Source of the DNA: an uncultured beta proteobacterium
Lineage (GTDB): Bacteria; Pseudomonadota; Gammaproteobacteria; Burkholderiales; SG8-39
Direction: 5' to 3'
Length of the DNA: 61,815 nt
NCBI GenBank assembly: GCA_903859155.1
Contig: CAIOLO010000076.1
Location: 1-61,815, forward strand
The notes beneath the pieces were generated by a model that worked only from the letters and a program-made list of their open reading frames with translations, was not told the DNA's origin and made no database searches. Made by a program: the position numbers and the translations under genes. Of the stretch, positions 44,026-52,859 are shown piece after piece (within the stretch, counting starts at the first letter, position 1; each line of letters starts with the position of its first letter).

Positions 44026-45090
44026 ATGCAATTCGGACTTTTCGTTCCCCCCGTCGCCGACAGCTGGCAGCTGATCAAGGCTGCCGAAGAACTCGGCTAC
44101 TACCGCGCCTGGATGTACGACACCCCCATGCTCAACTCGGAATTGTTTGTTTCACTGACCGCCGCGGCCATGCACACGTCGAAGATTCGCATCGCACCCG
44201 GGGTGATGATTCCGGGCAACCGCATCGCACCCGTGGCCGCCAGCGGCCTGGCAACGCTGAACGCGCTTGCACCGGGGCGCCTCGACTGGGGCCTGGGTAC
44301 CGGCTTCACCGGGCGTCGCACCCTGGGCCAGCGGCCGGTGAAATTATCGGACCTGGAAGAATACGTGCGCGTGGTGCGCGGATTGCTGGCCGGGGACACC
44401 CTCGAGTGGGAGTTCGAAGCCAGCCGACGCAAGATCCGCTTTCTCGATCCGGGCATCGGCGCCATCAACATCAAGGATCCCATCCCGCTGCATCTGTCGG
44501 CCTTCGGTCCGAAGGCGCGCCAGATGGTGGCCAGACTGGGCGCCGGATTGATCGATGCCCCGCACAACCTCGAACACGCCCGCGCCAACATGGAACACAT
44601 GAAAAAAGTGTGGCGTGAAGCGGGTCGGGACCCCGCCGAGCTCAAGGCCACCGCCGCAATACCGGGCTGCGTGCTCAAGGAAGGGGAAAGCTATGACAGC
44701 CCGCGCGTAAGATCGCAAACCGGGCCGCACGCCACCATTGCGCTGCACAGCCTGATCGAAGCGGAGGAGTTTGGCGACATTGGCCGCGCGCCGCCCCCGT
44801 TTCTTGCCCCCTTGCTCGACAAATATCGCGAGATCTACAAAGGCTATCAACCGGCCGACGCGCGCTACCTCTCCAACCACCGCGGCCACCTCATGTACCT
44901 GCGGCCCGAGGAAGAGGCGCTGTGCAGCGGCGAGTTCATCAAAGCGGCCACCTGGACCGCCACCCGCGCGGAACTGCGCGAGCGCATGCGTGAACTCAAG
45001 TCGATCGGCTACGAATACCTGTGCGTCGAAATGGGCTGGCGCCATCCGGAGAAGTTGCGCGAGTGGGCCGAGGTGTTCGAGGGGCTGTGA
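44026..45090 (+). CDS. LLM-class flavin-dependent oxidoreductase
   Basis: A 354-residue bacterial luciferase-like monooxygenase/reductase TIM barrel: MQFGLFVPPVADSWQLIKAAEELGY, YDTPMLNSELFVSLTAAAM, LDWGLGTGFTGRRTLG, IPLHLSAFGPKARQMVARLG. Members use FMN or F420; betaproteobacteria normally lack F420, so FMN is more likely. Substrate unknown. No paired reductase is adjacent. Confidence 0.86.
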   Translation: MQFGLFVPPVADSWQLIKAAEELGYYRAWMYDTPMLNSELFVSLTAAAMHTSKIRIAPGVMIPGNRIAPVAASGLATLNALAPGRLDWGLGTGFTGRRTLGQRPVKLSDLEEYVRVVRGLLAGDTLEWEFEASRRKIRFLDPGIGAINIKDPIPLHLSAFGPKARQMVARLGAGLIDAPHNLEHARANMEHMKKVWREAGRDPAELKATAAIPGCVLKEGESYDSPRVRSQTGPHATIALHSLIEAEEFGDIGRAPPPFLAPLLDKYREIYKGYQPADARYLSNHRGHLMYLRPEEEALCSGEFIKAATWTATRAELRERMRELKSIGYEYLCVEMGWRHPEKLREWAEVFEGL

Positions 45091-45190
45091 GTGCTCCGGA
45101 GCAATTGCGAAGAAAGTTCGGGGCCGGCAAATCCAGCCGCCACGACCCGATTCGCACCACTAAACATCATTTGAAGGAATGCAATCGGCG

Positions 45191-45580
45191 ATGCCAAAAA
45201 TCATTTTGATATTGTTGCTGGCCGCAGCGAGCAACAGCGCCATGGCCGAGTGGATTGAAGTCGGCAGCAATGACACCGACACCGTCTACATCGACCCGGC
45301 CACCATTCGCGGCACCGATGCGCTGGCGAAAATGTGGGCGCTCAATGACTTCAAGGAGACACAAGTCATCGACAACCGTGCGCCCTTCAAATCCGTAAAA
45401 ATGGAATACGAGTACGACTGCAAGGAAGAGCTGTCGCGCATGCTCTATTTCACCTCGCACCCTGCGAACATGGCCGAAGGCGAAGTGCTCGACTTCAACT
45501 TTGCGCCCAGCGCATGGACACGCAGCGCGCCCGGAAGCGTATTGGATGCCATGTGGAAAATCGCCTGCGGGAAAACGTAG
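45191..45580 (+). CDS. Surface-adhesin E-like exported protein
   Basis: A 129-residue exported protein with a signal peptide (PKIILILLLAAASNSAMA) and the pattern WIEVGSNDTDTVYIDPATIR, then MEYEYDCKEELSRML, close to the adhesin-E (PF16747-like) group found widely in betaproteobacteria. Two cysteines, in EYDCKE and in the final KIACGKT, may form a disulfide. The ATG at 45191 is preferred because it gives a standard signal peptide; 45179 is in frame. Adhesion activity is not implied. Confidence 0.78.
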   Translation: MPKIILILLLAAASNSAMAEWIEVGSNDTDTVYIDPATIRGTDALAKMWALNDFKETQVIDNRAPFKSVKMEYEYDCKEELSRMLYFTSHPANMAEGEVLDFNFAPSAWTRSAPGSVLDAMWKIACGKT

Positions 45581-45799
45581 GTCCGCTCCCGCAGCAGACG
45601 GATTACCGCCGCAGCGGCGCGCCGCTGCAGTTACCCGAATGCCAGCCGAGGGTGGTGGCCTTGCCCAGGCCGCCGCTGTAGCCGGCCGCCGCGCAGCGGT
45701 CGGCGCGGGCGAGGCCTGCCCAGGCCGTCGCCGACCAGCACATCGAATCCGGACGGGTTGAGCTCGCTCATCGCCGCCTCTTCCCGATCTCTGCTCGCC

Positions 45800-46030
45800 T
45801 CATTGAGGCATCAGGGTATCGGCCATCAGGGTCAGAATTTCGCGAAAGCAGCGCATCAGCATGAACGCAAACCAGCCGCCGACAAACCCGCCGATGGCAC
45901 ACAGCCACTCGTGGCTCAGATAAGTTCCCCAGAGTCCCGAGGCGGCGATCAGCAACCCGCCCAGCCAGGCGAACAGTTCGCCGTACTTCAGGAAAAATTT
46001 GATGGTTGAATACGATTCGGTCTCGGGCAT
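45800..46030 (-). CDS. Small two-helix membrane protein
   Basis: A 76-residue protein with hydrophobic segments at about residues 17-35 and 42-60 (FAWLGGLLIAASGLW; LCAIGGFVGGWFAFMLM) and an amphipathic end. A GGAGGAG upstream of the ATG at 46030 supports expression. Not recognised as a named family. The surrounding 45581-45799 and 46031-46176 gaps hold no supported gene. Confidence 0.7.
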   Translation of the reverse strand: MPETESYSTIKFFLKYGELFAWLGGLLIAASGLWGTYLSHEWLCAIGGFVGGWFAFMLMRCFREILTLMADTLMPQ

Positions 46031-46176
46031 GATTGCTTTCTCCTCCTAGAAATTCAGTTTGCCTGCACGAGAAAGCGTCGCGCATTCTCGTCGAACAGGG
46101 CGAGTTCCGTGGCCGCGTCCAGGACGGCGCTGCGGATGAAACTCACCGGATCGGGATCTCCCCTTTATGCTTTTTC

Positions 46177-46959
46177 TCAGCGGCCCTTGAATACCGGTTC
46201 GCGTTTTTCCATGAAGGCGATGCTCGCCTCCTCGTGGTCTTCGCTCTCGCCGGCGGCTTCGAACAGACCCTGGACCGCCGTCATATCGCGCCGGCTCTCG
46301 TCGAGCAAGGCCTCGACAATGGAACGCTTGGCCGATTCCACGGCGAGCGGCGCATTGCCGGCGATCCCATTGCAATACTCGGCGACCGCGGCATCGAGAG
46401 CGCCCACCGGCAACACGCGCTGCACGAATCCCATGCGCAGGGCGTCGGCCGCGTCAAAGCTGCGCGCACTGAAGAAAATATCCGCCGCGTTGGCGGGTCC
46501 CATCAAGGCCACAAAACGCTGCATACCGGAAAATGCATAGCCCAGCCCCATGCGCGCCGCGGGCATGCGGAACACCGCCTTGTCCGAGCACAGGCGCAGG
46601 TCGCAACCGGCCGCGATGCCCAGGCCCCCGCCAATGCAGTAGCCGTGGACCTTCGCAATGACCGGCTTCTCGCAGCGCGACGGCGCCCGGAAGGCCGTGA
46701 CCAGGGCGCGGTCATAGGCCTGCTGCATGCCCTCCTCCTCGCGGTTCTGCTGGAACTGCGAGATGTCGGCACCGGAAACAAATGCCTGGTCGCCGTCGCC
46801 GGTGAGCACGATCACGCGCACCGAAGGATCGGCATCGAGCTCGTGCAGGCGTTCGGGGAACTCGTGCCACATCGCGTAGGTCATGGCGTTGTGGCGTGCG
46901 ACGTTGGAGAACAGGATGGTGCCCACCGCCCCTTCGCGACGAACCAGGAGCTCGCCCAT
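46177..46959 (-). CDS. Enoyl-CoA hydratase/isomerase family protein
   Basis: A 260-residue crotonase-fold protein: the oxyanion-hole motif FVSGADISQF and the second motif HGYCIGGGLGIAAGCDLRL. The second catalytic acid position (MPAARMGLGYAFSG) carries no Glu, so hydratase chemistry is uncertain and isomerase or hydrolase chemistry is possible. ATG 46959 lies just 1 bp after the CoA-transferase stop. Together they suggest a small CoA-dependent acid degradation unit. Confidence 0.9.
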   Translation of the reverse strand: MGELLVRREGAVGTILFSNVARHNAMTYAMWHEFPERLHELDADPSVRVIVLTGDGDQAFVSGADISQFQQNREEEGMQQAYDRALVTAFRAPSRCEKPVIAKVHGYCIGGGLGIAAGCDLRLCSDKAVFRMPAARMGLGYAFSGMQRFVALMGPANAADIFFSARSFDAADALRMGFVQRVLPVGALDAAVAEYCNGIAGNAPLAVESAKRSIVEALLDESRRDMTAVQGLFEAAGESEDHEEASIAFMEKREPVFKGR

Positions 46960-46960
46960 C

Positions 46961-48154
46961 TCAGACCACCTTCGCGGCGTGGAACGCGCTGATTTCGGCG
47001 GAGGAATAGCCCATCTCGGCGAGAATTTCGTCGGTGTGCTCACCCTGCTCGGGGGTGGCGCGCACCATGGTTGCGGGAGTGCGCGAGAGCTTCACCGCCT
47101 GGTTGACGATCTTGAATTCGCCCAGCTTGGGATGACTCACGCTAGCCGCGGCCTGCAGATGCTGCACCTGCGGATCGGCGAACACCTGGTCCATCTTGTA
47201 GATCGGCCCGCAGGGGACGTCCTCGGCAAGCAGGATGTCGGTCCATTCGGCGGAGGTCTTCGCCTTGAACAGCTGGTTGAGGTCCGCATTGAGCGCCTTG
47301 CGGTTTTTCGAGCGCTCCGCCGGGCCCTTGTAATCGGGATGGCCGGCCAGTTCCTCTTTGCCCAGCGCCTTGCACAGGCGCACCCACATGGCCTGCCCGA
47401 GCGAATTGATATTGATGTAACCGTCGCTGGAGGTATAGGCGGAGGTCGGCATGCCCACCGGATGATCGTTGCCGACCTGGCCCGCGATCTCGCCTTTCAT
47501 CAGGTAGCGCGCCGCCTGAAAATCGAGCAGCGCGATCTGCGACTGCAGCAGGCTGCTCTGCACCCACTGCCCTTCACCCGAAAACTGCCGCTCCAGCAGT
47601 GCCGTCATGACGCCGATGCAGGCCAGATACCCGGCGGTCATGTCAGCCACCGCGGCGCCGGCGCGCATCGGGCCCTCGCCGGGCTTGCCCGTGACCATCA
47701 TCAGGCCGCCCATGCCCTGCGCAATCTGGTCGAAGCCCGGCCGCGTTGCATAAGGCCCGTCCTGGCCGAAGCCGGAGATGCTGGCAAGAACGATCTTGCG
47801 ATTGACCTTTTTCAGCGACTCGTAGCCGATGCCGAGACGGTCCTTGACGTCGGGACGGTAGTTCTCGGCCACCACGTCGGCCGTCTCCACCATCTTCATG
47901 AAGATGGCCAGGCCGCGCGGATCCTTGAGGTTGAGCGTCATCGAGCGCTTGTTGCGATGCAGGTTCTGCATGTCGAAACCGTGCCGGTCGCCGGTCATGC
48001 CGTCGTTACGCTCGGCCTCGGGCGGTGTCTCGATTTTAATGACATCGGCGCCGAAATCGGCGAACTGCTTGACGCAGGTGGGGCCGGCGCGCACGCGGGT
48101 AAGGTCGAGGATGCGAAAACGCGACAGGGCGGCGGAAGCGGGCATATGCGGCAT
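46961..48154 (-). CDS. CaiB/BaiF (family III) CoA transferase
   Basis: A 397-residue family III CoA transferase: RILDLTRVRAGPTCVKQFADFGADVIKIE, the catalytic Asp in LNLKDPRGLAIF, NYRPDVKDRLGIGYESL, SGFGQDGPYATRPGFDQIAQGMGGLM. It moves CoA between acids (formate, succinate, carnitine-like donors). The specific substrate cannot be read. It is co-transcribed with the enoyl-CoA hydratase downstream. Confidence 0.92.
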   Translation of the reverse strand: MPHMPASAALSRFRILDLTRVRAGPTCVKQFADFGADVIKIETPPEAERNDGMTGDRHGFDMQNLHRNKRSMTLNLKDPRGLAIFMKMVETADVVAENYRPDVKDRLGIGYESLKKVNRKIVLASISGFGQDGPYATRPGFDQIAQGMGGLMMVTGKPGEGPMRAGAAVADMTAGYLACIGVMTALLERQFSGEGQWVQSSLLQSQIALLDFQAARYLMKGEIAGQVGNDHPVGMPTSAYTSSDGYININSLGQAMWVRLCKALGKEELAGHPDYKGPAERSKNRKALNADLNQLFKAKTSAEWTDILLAEDVPCGPIYKMDQVFADPQVQHLQAAASVSHPKLGEFKIVNQAVKLSRTPATMVRATPEQGEHTDEILAEMGYSSAEISAFHAAKVV

Positions 48155-48319
48155 GAATGGCTCGATTCGAAGAATGGAAAATGCGGTTCAGGTGCAGGCC
48201 GTACGGCCGGGGGCTGCGCGAGATTGTAGCGCGGGCTCCACAATCGCAGGCGCTAACCTGTGGAACAGATCAAGGCGGAGCACCGGGCGCCTGCAGAGAG
48301 CGCCATGGTCCGGCAGGGA

Positions 48320-48420
48320 CTTTATTGCATCGCCCGAAAACCCCAGCTCGGCCAGTACCGCGTCGGTGTGCTCGCCCCTCTCGGTGGTGGTGCGCACGGC
48401 GGTATCCGGTTCGGTTTGGC
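48320..48420 (-). pseudogene. C-terminal fragment of a CoA-transferase gene
   Basis: On the minus strand this encodes TTTERGEHTDAVLAELGFSGDAIKSL, which lines up with the end of the intact CoA transferase nearby (ATPEQGEHTDEILAEMGYSSAEI). Only about 30 codons remain and the frame runs into unrelated sequence on both sides. The 48155-48561 gap otherwise contains only the divergent upstream regions; AGGGAGGAGA near 48551 is the ribosome binding site of the Bug gene. Confidence 0.6.
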
Positions 48421-48561
48421 GACGCAAAAACTCCGCCATGCCGCACTGCACCCGGGGCAAACTCACAAAGTGGAGTCGAAGCAGGGACAAGTGCGTACAC
48501 TTTCCCCCACGGGACCGGAGAGTCCCGGGCAGTCGAACCGCCATATCAACAGGGAGGAGAG

Positions 48562-49545
48562 ATGAAAATTCATCGCCGGGATAGGTTGTCGCGCGCGTTG
48601 CTGGCCGCGGCATTGCTGGGAATTGCACCGGGAGTGTTGGCGCAGGCATGGCCGACTAAGCCGGTGCGCATACTCAATCCGTTTCCCGCCGGCGGCGGCA
48701 CGGATACCTTTGTGCGACCTTATGCCGTGAAGATGTCGCAAGCATTGGGACAGCAGTTCATCGTGGAAAACCAGGGCGGCGCGGGCGGCACCGTGGGCGC
48801 GCGCAATGCCGCGCGGGCGCCCGGGGACGGCTACACGCTGTTCTCCGGCGCGATTCACCACACCATCGCCGAGAGCTTCTATCCCAACCGCGGCTATGTG
48901 CTGGAGAAGGATTTCATACCGATCACCCAGCTCGCCTCGGTACCCAACGTGGTGGTGGTCAATCCGGTGCATCCGTTCAGGACGCTGGCCGATTTGATCG
49001 CCCATGCCAAGGCCAATCCGGGCAGGCTCAATTACGGTTCCGCGGGACCGGGCACTTCGCATCATCTGGGCGGGGAATTGTTCGGCATCCTCACCGGCAC
49101 GCAACTGGTGCATGTGCCGTACTCGGGCGCAGGTCCGATGATGCTGGGCCTGGTTTCGGGTGTTATCGACATGGCCTTCGACGCCATGGGCACCTCCGCC
49201 AACCAGATCAAGGGAGGCAAGCTGCGACCACTGGCGCTGGCGGCCGCTAAGCGCTCGCCGGTAATGCCCGAAGTGCCAACCACGGTCGAAGCGGGCGTGC
49301 CCGCCTTTCAGCTGAGCACCTGGTATGGCATGTGGGCCGTCAGCGGCACCCCGCAGGCGGTGATCGGGCGAGTGCACGCAGAAACCGTCAAGTTTCTGCA
49401 ACAGCAGGAGGCCAGGGACATCTGGGCCACGCAGAGCGCCGAGGCGGGTGGCCAGGCGCCCGAACAGTTCGCCGCGCTGATCCATGGCGAAATCAGCAAG
49501 TGGGCCAAGGTGGTCAAGGACGGCAATATCAAGCTGGCGGAGTAA
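48562..49545 (+). CDS. Bug/TctC-family periplasmic substrate-binding protein
   Basis: A second orphan Bug receptor of 327 residues: signal peptide ending APGVLAQ-AWP, then WPTKPVRILNPFPAGGGTD, VENQGGAGGTVGARNAAR, HVPYSGAGPMMLGLVSG, and VPTTVEAGVPAFQLS. ATG 48562 has a near-perfect AGGGAGGAGA upstream. The divergent CoA transferase and enoyl-CoA hydratase suggest uptake of a carboxylic acid that is then handled as a CoA ester, but this is inference. Confidence 0.9.
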   Translation: MKIHRRDRLSRALLAAALLGIAPGVLAQAWPTKPVRILNPFPAGGGTDTFVRPYAVKMSQALGQQFIVENQGGAGGTVGARNAARAPGDGYTLFSGAIHHTIAESFYPNRGYVLEKDFIPITQLASVPNVVVVNPVHPFRTLADLIAHAKANPGRLNYGSAGPGTSHHLGGELFGILTGTQLVHVPYSGAGPMMLGLVSGVIDMAFDAMGTSANQIKGGKLRPLALAAAKRSPVMPEVPTTVEAGVPAFQLSTWYGMWAVSGTPQAVIGRVHAETVKFLQQQEARDIWATQSAEAGGQAPEQFAALIHGEISKWAKVVKDGNIKLAE

Positions 49546-49654
49546 ATCCCGCACCGGAGTGACCGTCGGGGGCGGCCCCGCTCGGCGGATTGCCGGGGCC
49601 GGCTAGCGGTGGTGCAATAGCCGAGGTTCGCGCCGTCGGGAGCACCGCGGGTAC

Positions 49655-50608
49655 TCAGCGAAGGGGGGAATGCTCGATGGCGTTCGGCGCCCGGTGTTGT
49701 TCTCGCCAGCGCGACAGCGCCAGCGAGATTTCCTGCAACGAAACCAGCATCGTCACCCCCTCCACCTGCCTGCGGGTGCGCTGCCAGATGTTGCCGCCGG
49801 CCCAGAGGGCAATGTCCGGATCGAGTTGACGGCGCAGATCGGTCAGGGCCGCCAGCGCCGCGTTGGTTTGCATCGCCGTGCTGAAGGAAACACCCACCAC
49901 GTCGGCACCATGCGCCCGCGCCGCCTGCGCGATCTCGCGCGCCGGCGTCTGCACGCCCAGTGAAATGCACTGCACGCCCTCGACCGCCATGCAGGCATGC
50001 GCCATCAGCAAACCGAGCTGGTGCTCCTCGCCGGGCAGCGTGGTGAGCAGTACGCGCGGGCGCTGCGCGGCCTGCGGCATCGAGCCGATGGCATGGCGCA
50101 GCAGGTGCTGCACCTGCTCGGTGTATAGGTGCTCCTCGAAGATGGCGATGCGGCCCTGCGCCCATGCCGCGCCAACGGCCGCATTGAGTTGCGCGAGCAC
50201 ATCGGTGACAAACGGCCTGAGCCCCATGCGCAACAGCGTCATGCCCAGGTATTCACGCAGTTCCGCGGCTTGGTGCGCGCGGATGAGTGCGAGCACCTCC
50301 TGCGCCGGACCCGATTCCACATCACCCGCGCCTTCACCGCCATGCGCCCCGCCCAGGTGCGCCTCCAGTTCGGCCAGCGGCGCGGCGACGATTTTCCCCG
50401 GACGCATGCCCAGATCCATCAAGCGGCGAATAAGGCGCAGCTTCTCCAGTTGATCGGCCGGATAGGCGCGTTCGCCATTGGCGTCCCGCGTCGGGTTGGG
50501 GAAGCCATAGCGCCGCTCCCAGACCCGCAGGGTGTCCTTGGACAAACCCGTCTCGCGCTCCACCGCGCTGATATTCACTGCAAAATCAATTGTTTCGCCG
50601 ACAACCAT
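49655..50608 (-). CDS. MerR-family regulator with cobalamin-binding domain (CarH/LitR-like)
   Basis: A 317-residue regulator: MerR winged-helix HTH at residues 10-75 (ISAVERETGLSKDTLRVWERRYGFPNP), a helical B12-binding-2 domain with W149-x9-E159-H160, and a Rossmann-type B12 domain with E194-x-H196-x-x-G199 and VGVSFSTAMQTNAAL. The W...EH and ExHxxG sets are the adenosylcobalamin-sensing residues in CarH-type photoreceptors; H196 is the lower axial ligand candidate. CarH-type proteins repress in the dark and release DNA on light. It lies divergent from folE2 and a lipid-modification string, with a 15-bp palindrome touching its start codon, so autoregulation is likely. Photoreception itself is inferred. 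Confidence 0.9.
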   Translation of the reverse strand: MVVGETIDFAVNISAVERETGLSKDTLRVWERRYGFPNPTRDANGERAYPADQLEKLRLIRRLMDLGMRPGKIVAAPLAELEAHLGGAHGGEGAGDVESGPAQEVLALIRAHQAAELREYLGMTLLRMGLRPFVTDVLAQLNAAVGAAWAQGRIAIFEEHLYTEQVQHLLRHAIGSMPQAAQRPRVLLTTLPGEEHQLGLLMAHACMAVEGVQCISLGVQTPAREIAQAARAHGADVVGVSFSTAMQTNAALAALTDLRRQLDPDIALWAGGNIWQRTRRQVEGVTMLVSLQEISLALSRWREQHRAPNAIEHSPLR

Positions 50609-50623
50609 TTTGTCCTAGACAAA
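50609..50623. promoter_or_regulatory. Operator A (palindrome at the regulator start)
   Basis: TTTGTC-CTA-GACAAA, a perfect 6-bp-arm palindrome, directly abuts the regulator's ATG (50608). It matches operator B's complement at 14 of 15 positions. Position suggests repression of the regulator's own gene. Confidence 0.65.
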
Positions 50624-50671
50624 TAAACGTTTATTAGCAAATATTGCTGTAATATACCTCATACGACATTA

Positions 50672-50686
50672 TTTGACTAGGACAAA
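50672..50686. promoter_or_regulatory. Operator B with overlapping -35-like TTGACT
   Basis: TTTGACTAGGACAAA; its complement TTTGTCCTAGTCAAA differs from operator A at one base. TTGACT (50673-50678) inside it looks like the -35 of a folE2 promoter, though no clear -10 follows at the right distance. The centres of A and B are 63 bp apart, six helical turns. A weaker third site (9 of 15) lies at 50709-50723. Confidence 0.6.
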
Positions 50687-50754
50687 TGCGCCGCAAAGCG
50701 AGATCCTAGTTGTCTAAAACAGCCTCTTGAGGCACTGAACCGAAAGGATCTCAC

Positions 50755-51570
50755 ATGAATGCTCCCGAACGCATACCGATGCCCGACATTCAGTCATTGG
50801 CCGACCTGCGCAATCAGCCCATCAATCGCGTCGGCGTCAAAGGTCTGCGCTATCCGGTGCGCCTCTGCATGGCCGACGGCAGCGAACAGCATACCGTGGC
50901 CGCCATCAATATGTATGTGGGTCTGCCGGCAGAGGTCAAGGGCACGCACATGTCGCGCTTTGTCGAGGTGCTCGAGGGCAACGAACTGGCCCTCGATTTC
51001 GCCAATGTGCAGGGCATGATGCTGACCATGCTCGCCCGCCTTGGCGCGGTGCGTGGCCAGATCGAATTCGCCTTCCCCTGTTTCATCAGGAAGGCGGCGC
51101 CGGTATCCGGCGTGCAAAGCCTGCTCGACCATGAGGTGATTCTGCGCGCCTCAGCCGATCCCTTCGGCGGCTTTTCGCTGGAAGTCGAGGTTCGCGTTGC
51201 GGCCACCAGCCTGTGCCCCTGCTCGAAGGAGATTTCGGAATACGGCGCCCACAACCAGCGCTCGCACATCACCATCGCCGCCACCTTGTGCGGCGAGATC
51301 TCGATCGAAGAACTGGTTCGCATCGCCGAAGAGGAAGCCTCCTGCGAGGTCTACGGCCTGCTCAAGCGCCCGGATGAGAAATTCGTCACCGAGCGCGCCT
51401 ACGACAACCCGAAGTTCGTCGAGGACCTGGTGCGCGATGTCTCGGCGCGCCTCAACAGCGAGCCGCGCGTGGCCCGTTACACGGTGAGCGCGGAGAACTT
51501 CGAGTCGATACACAACCATTCCGCCTACGCATTGATCACGCGCGACAAGAGCGACGGGGCGTCGCTGTGA
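50755..51570 (+). CDS. folE2: GTP cyclohydrolase FolE2 (type IB)
   Basis: Converts GTP to dihydroneopterin triphosphate, the first step of folate or pterin synthesis. The 271-residue product matches COG1469: [33 protein letters not shown] with the metal ligand Cys, and [12 protein letters not shown] near the end. FolE2 replaces zinc-dependent FolE under metal limitation and is also found in light-response clusters, where reduced folate could feed photolyase cofactors. Next gene overlaps by 4 bp (GTGA). Confidence 0.94.
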   Translation: MNAPERIPMPDIQSLADLRNQPINRVGVKGLRYPVRLCMADGSEQHTVAAINMYVGLPAEVKGTHMSRFVEVLEGNELALDFANVQGMMLTMLARLGAVRGQIEFAFPCFIRKAAPVSGVQSLLDHEVILRASADPFGGFSLEVEVRVAATSLCPCSKEISEYGAHNQRSHITIAATLCGEISIEELVRIAEEEASCEVYGLLKRPDEKFVTERAYDNPKFVEDLVRDVSARLNSEPRVARYTVSAENFESIHNHSAYALITRDKSDGASL

Positions 51571-52646
51571 GCCTGGCCAATCTGGCCATCAACTGGACCG
51601 AACAAGGCCTGGTGCCCGATGCGGCAATCCGCGCGGGCATCCGCCGCCTGCTGCGCCAGCGGCTCGATGAAATCCGCGCCGGCGATGCCGAAGCCGCCGC
51701 CAACGCTGCCGAAGATTTCATCGCGGGCATGTCGCGGGCACCGCTCGCCCTGCTTCCCGAAAAAGCCAACGAACAGCACTACGAGGTGCCTGCCGCCTTC
51801 TACGCCATTGCGCTGGGTCGGCACCGCAAGTACAGCTCCTGCTTTTGGCCCGAGGGCGTGCGCACGCTCGATGAAGCCGAGGCCGAGGCGCTTGCCGCCA
51901 CCTGCGAGCGGGCACAACTCGCCGATGGCCAGGAGATCCTGGAACTGGGCTGCGGCTGGGGCTCGCTCAGCCTGTGGATGGCCGAAGGCTATCCGCGCGC
52001 GCGCATCACCGCGGTGTCCAACTCGGCCTCGCAGCGCGAATACATCCTGGCCCAGGCGGCGCGCCGCGGCCTGAAGAACCTGACCGTGCTCACCTGCGAC
52101 ATGAACCGCTTCACCACCAACACGCATTTTGACCGCGTGGTGTCGGTGGAAATGTTCGAGCACATGCGCAACTGGCGCGAGCTGTTTGCCCGGGTCTCCG
52201 GCTGGCTCAAGCCTGAAGGCAAATTCTTCATGCACGTGTTCGTGCACCGCTCGGTGCCCTATGCCTTCGAAGCGCGCGACGACAGCGACTGGATGAGCCG
52301 GCATTTTTTCTCCGGCGGCATGATGCCCAGCGACGATCTGGCCTTGCGCTTCCAGGACCACCTGCGCCTGGCGCAACGCTGGCGCTGGGACGGCCGGCAC
52401 TACGCGAAAACCGCCGAGGCCTGGCTTGCCAATGTCGACGCGCGCCGCAATGAAGCCCTGCAGATGCTCGGGTCGGTCTACGGCGCGGACAGTGCGGCGC
52501 AATGGCTGCAGCGCTGGCGCCTGTTCTTCATGGCCTGCGCGGAACTGTTCGCCTTCAATGGCGGGCAGGAATGGTGGGTGAGCCACTATCTGTTCGAGCG
52601 CGCTGTGCCTGCGAACGACACCCTCCTCACCCACACCGCAGCCTGA
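51567..52646 (+). CDS. CFA-synthase-family SAM methyltransferase (first copy in cluster)
   Basis: A 359-residue class I methyltransferase: [42 protein letters not shown] motif [32 protein letters not shown]. It belongs to the cyclopropane-fatty-acyl-phospholipid synthase superfamily but is shorter and diverges after the SAM domain. Members in light or singlet-oxygen clusters act on unsaturated acyl chains; the exact reaction is unknown. GTG 51567 overlaps the folE2 stop. Confidence 0.85.
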   Translation: MSLANLAINWTEQGLVPDAAIRAGIRRLLRQRLDEIRAGDAEAAANAAEDFIAGMSRAPLALLPEKANEQHYEVPAAFYAIALGRHRKYSSCFWPEGVRTLDEAEAEALAATCERAQLADGQEILELGCGWGSLSLWMAEGYPRARITAVSNSASQREYILAQAARRGLKNLTVLTCDMNRFTTNTHFDRVVSVEMFEHMRNWRELFARVSGWLKPEGKFFMHVFVHRSVPYAFEARDDSDWMSRHFFSGGMMPSDDLALRFQDHLRLAQRWRWDGRHYAKTAEAWLANVDARRNEALQMLGSVYGADSAAQWLQRWRLFFMACAELFAFNGGQEWWVSHYLFERAVPANDTLLTHTAA

Positions 52647-52661
52647 GCGCTGGCGCCGTCC

Positions 52662-52859
52662 ATGTCCAACGCGGTCAACATCATTGCCTTTCAGGCAGGC
52701 TGGTTCGCGATCATGTTGTTCGAGCGCGACGCCGCGCTGCTTGCGCTCGCCTGCGGCTGGGCCCTGCTGACACCGCTGTTGCTCGCGCTGGCAAAACGCT
52801 GGAATGGCTGTCTGCCCGCGGTTCAGGAGAATTCGATGTCAGGGGCACTGCATGCTTGA
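52662..52859 (+). pseudogene. N-terminal piece of a DUF2878 membrane protein
   Basis: The first 46 residues (NIIAFQAGWFAIMLFERDAALLALACGWALL) match the start of DUF2878, a membrane protein usually of about 165-175 residues and common in this type of cluster. The frame then runs into RWNGCLPAVQENSMSGALHA and stops 8 bp into the DUF1295 gene. Most of the protein is missing, so it is called a truncated gene. A short functional peptide cannot be excluded. Confidence 0.6.

Noticed and set aside
45581-45799. A 48-codon minus frame with MCWSATAWAGLARADRC and a later GYSGGLGKATTLGWHSGN segment
   Set aside because: Looks partly protein-like with several Cys, but lacks a start with ribosome binding site and a known family; left as intergenic.
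46046-46160. Minus-strand tail DPVSFIRSAVLDAATELALF ending NARRFLVQAN
   Set aside because: Faintly like an amidohydrolase C-terminus but only about 35 codons after a stop; too short to support.
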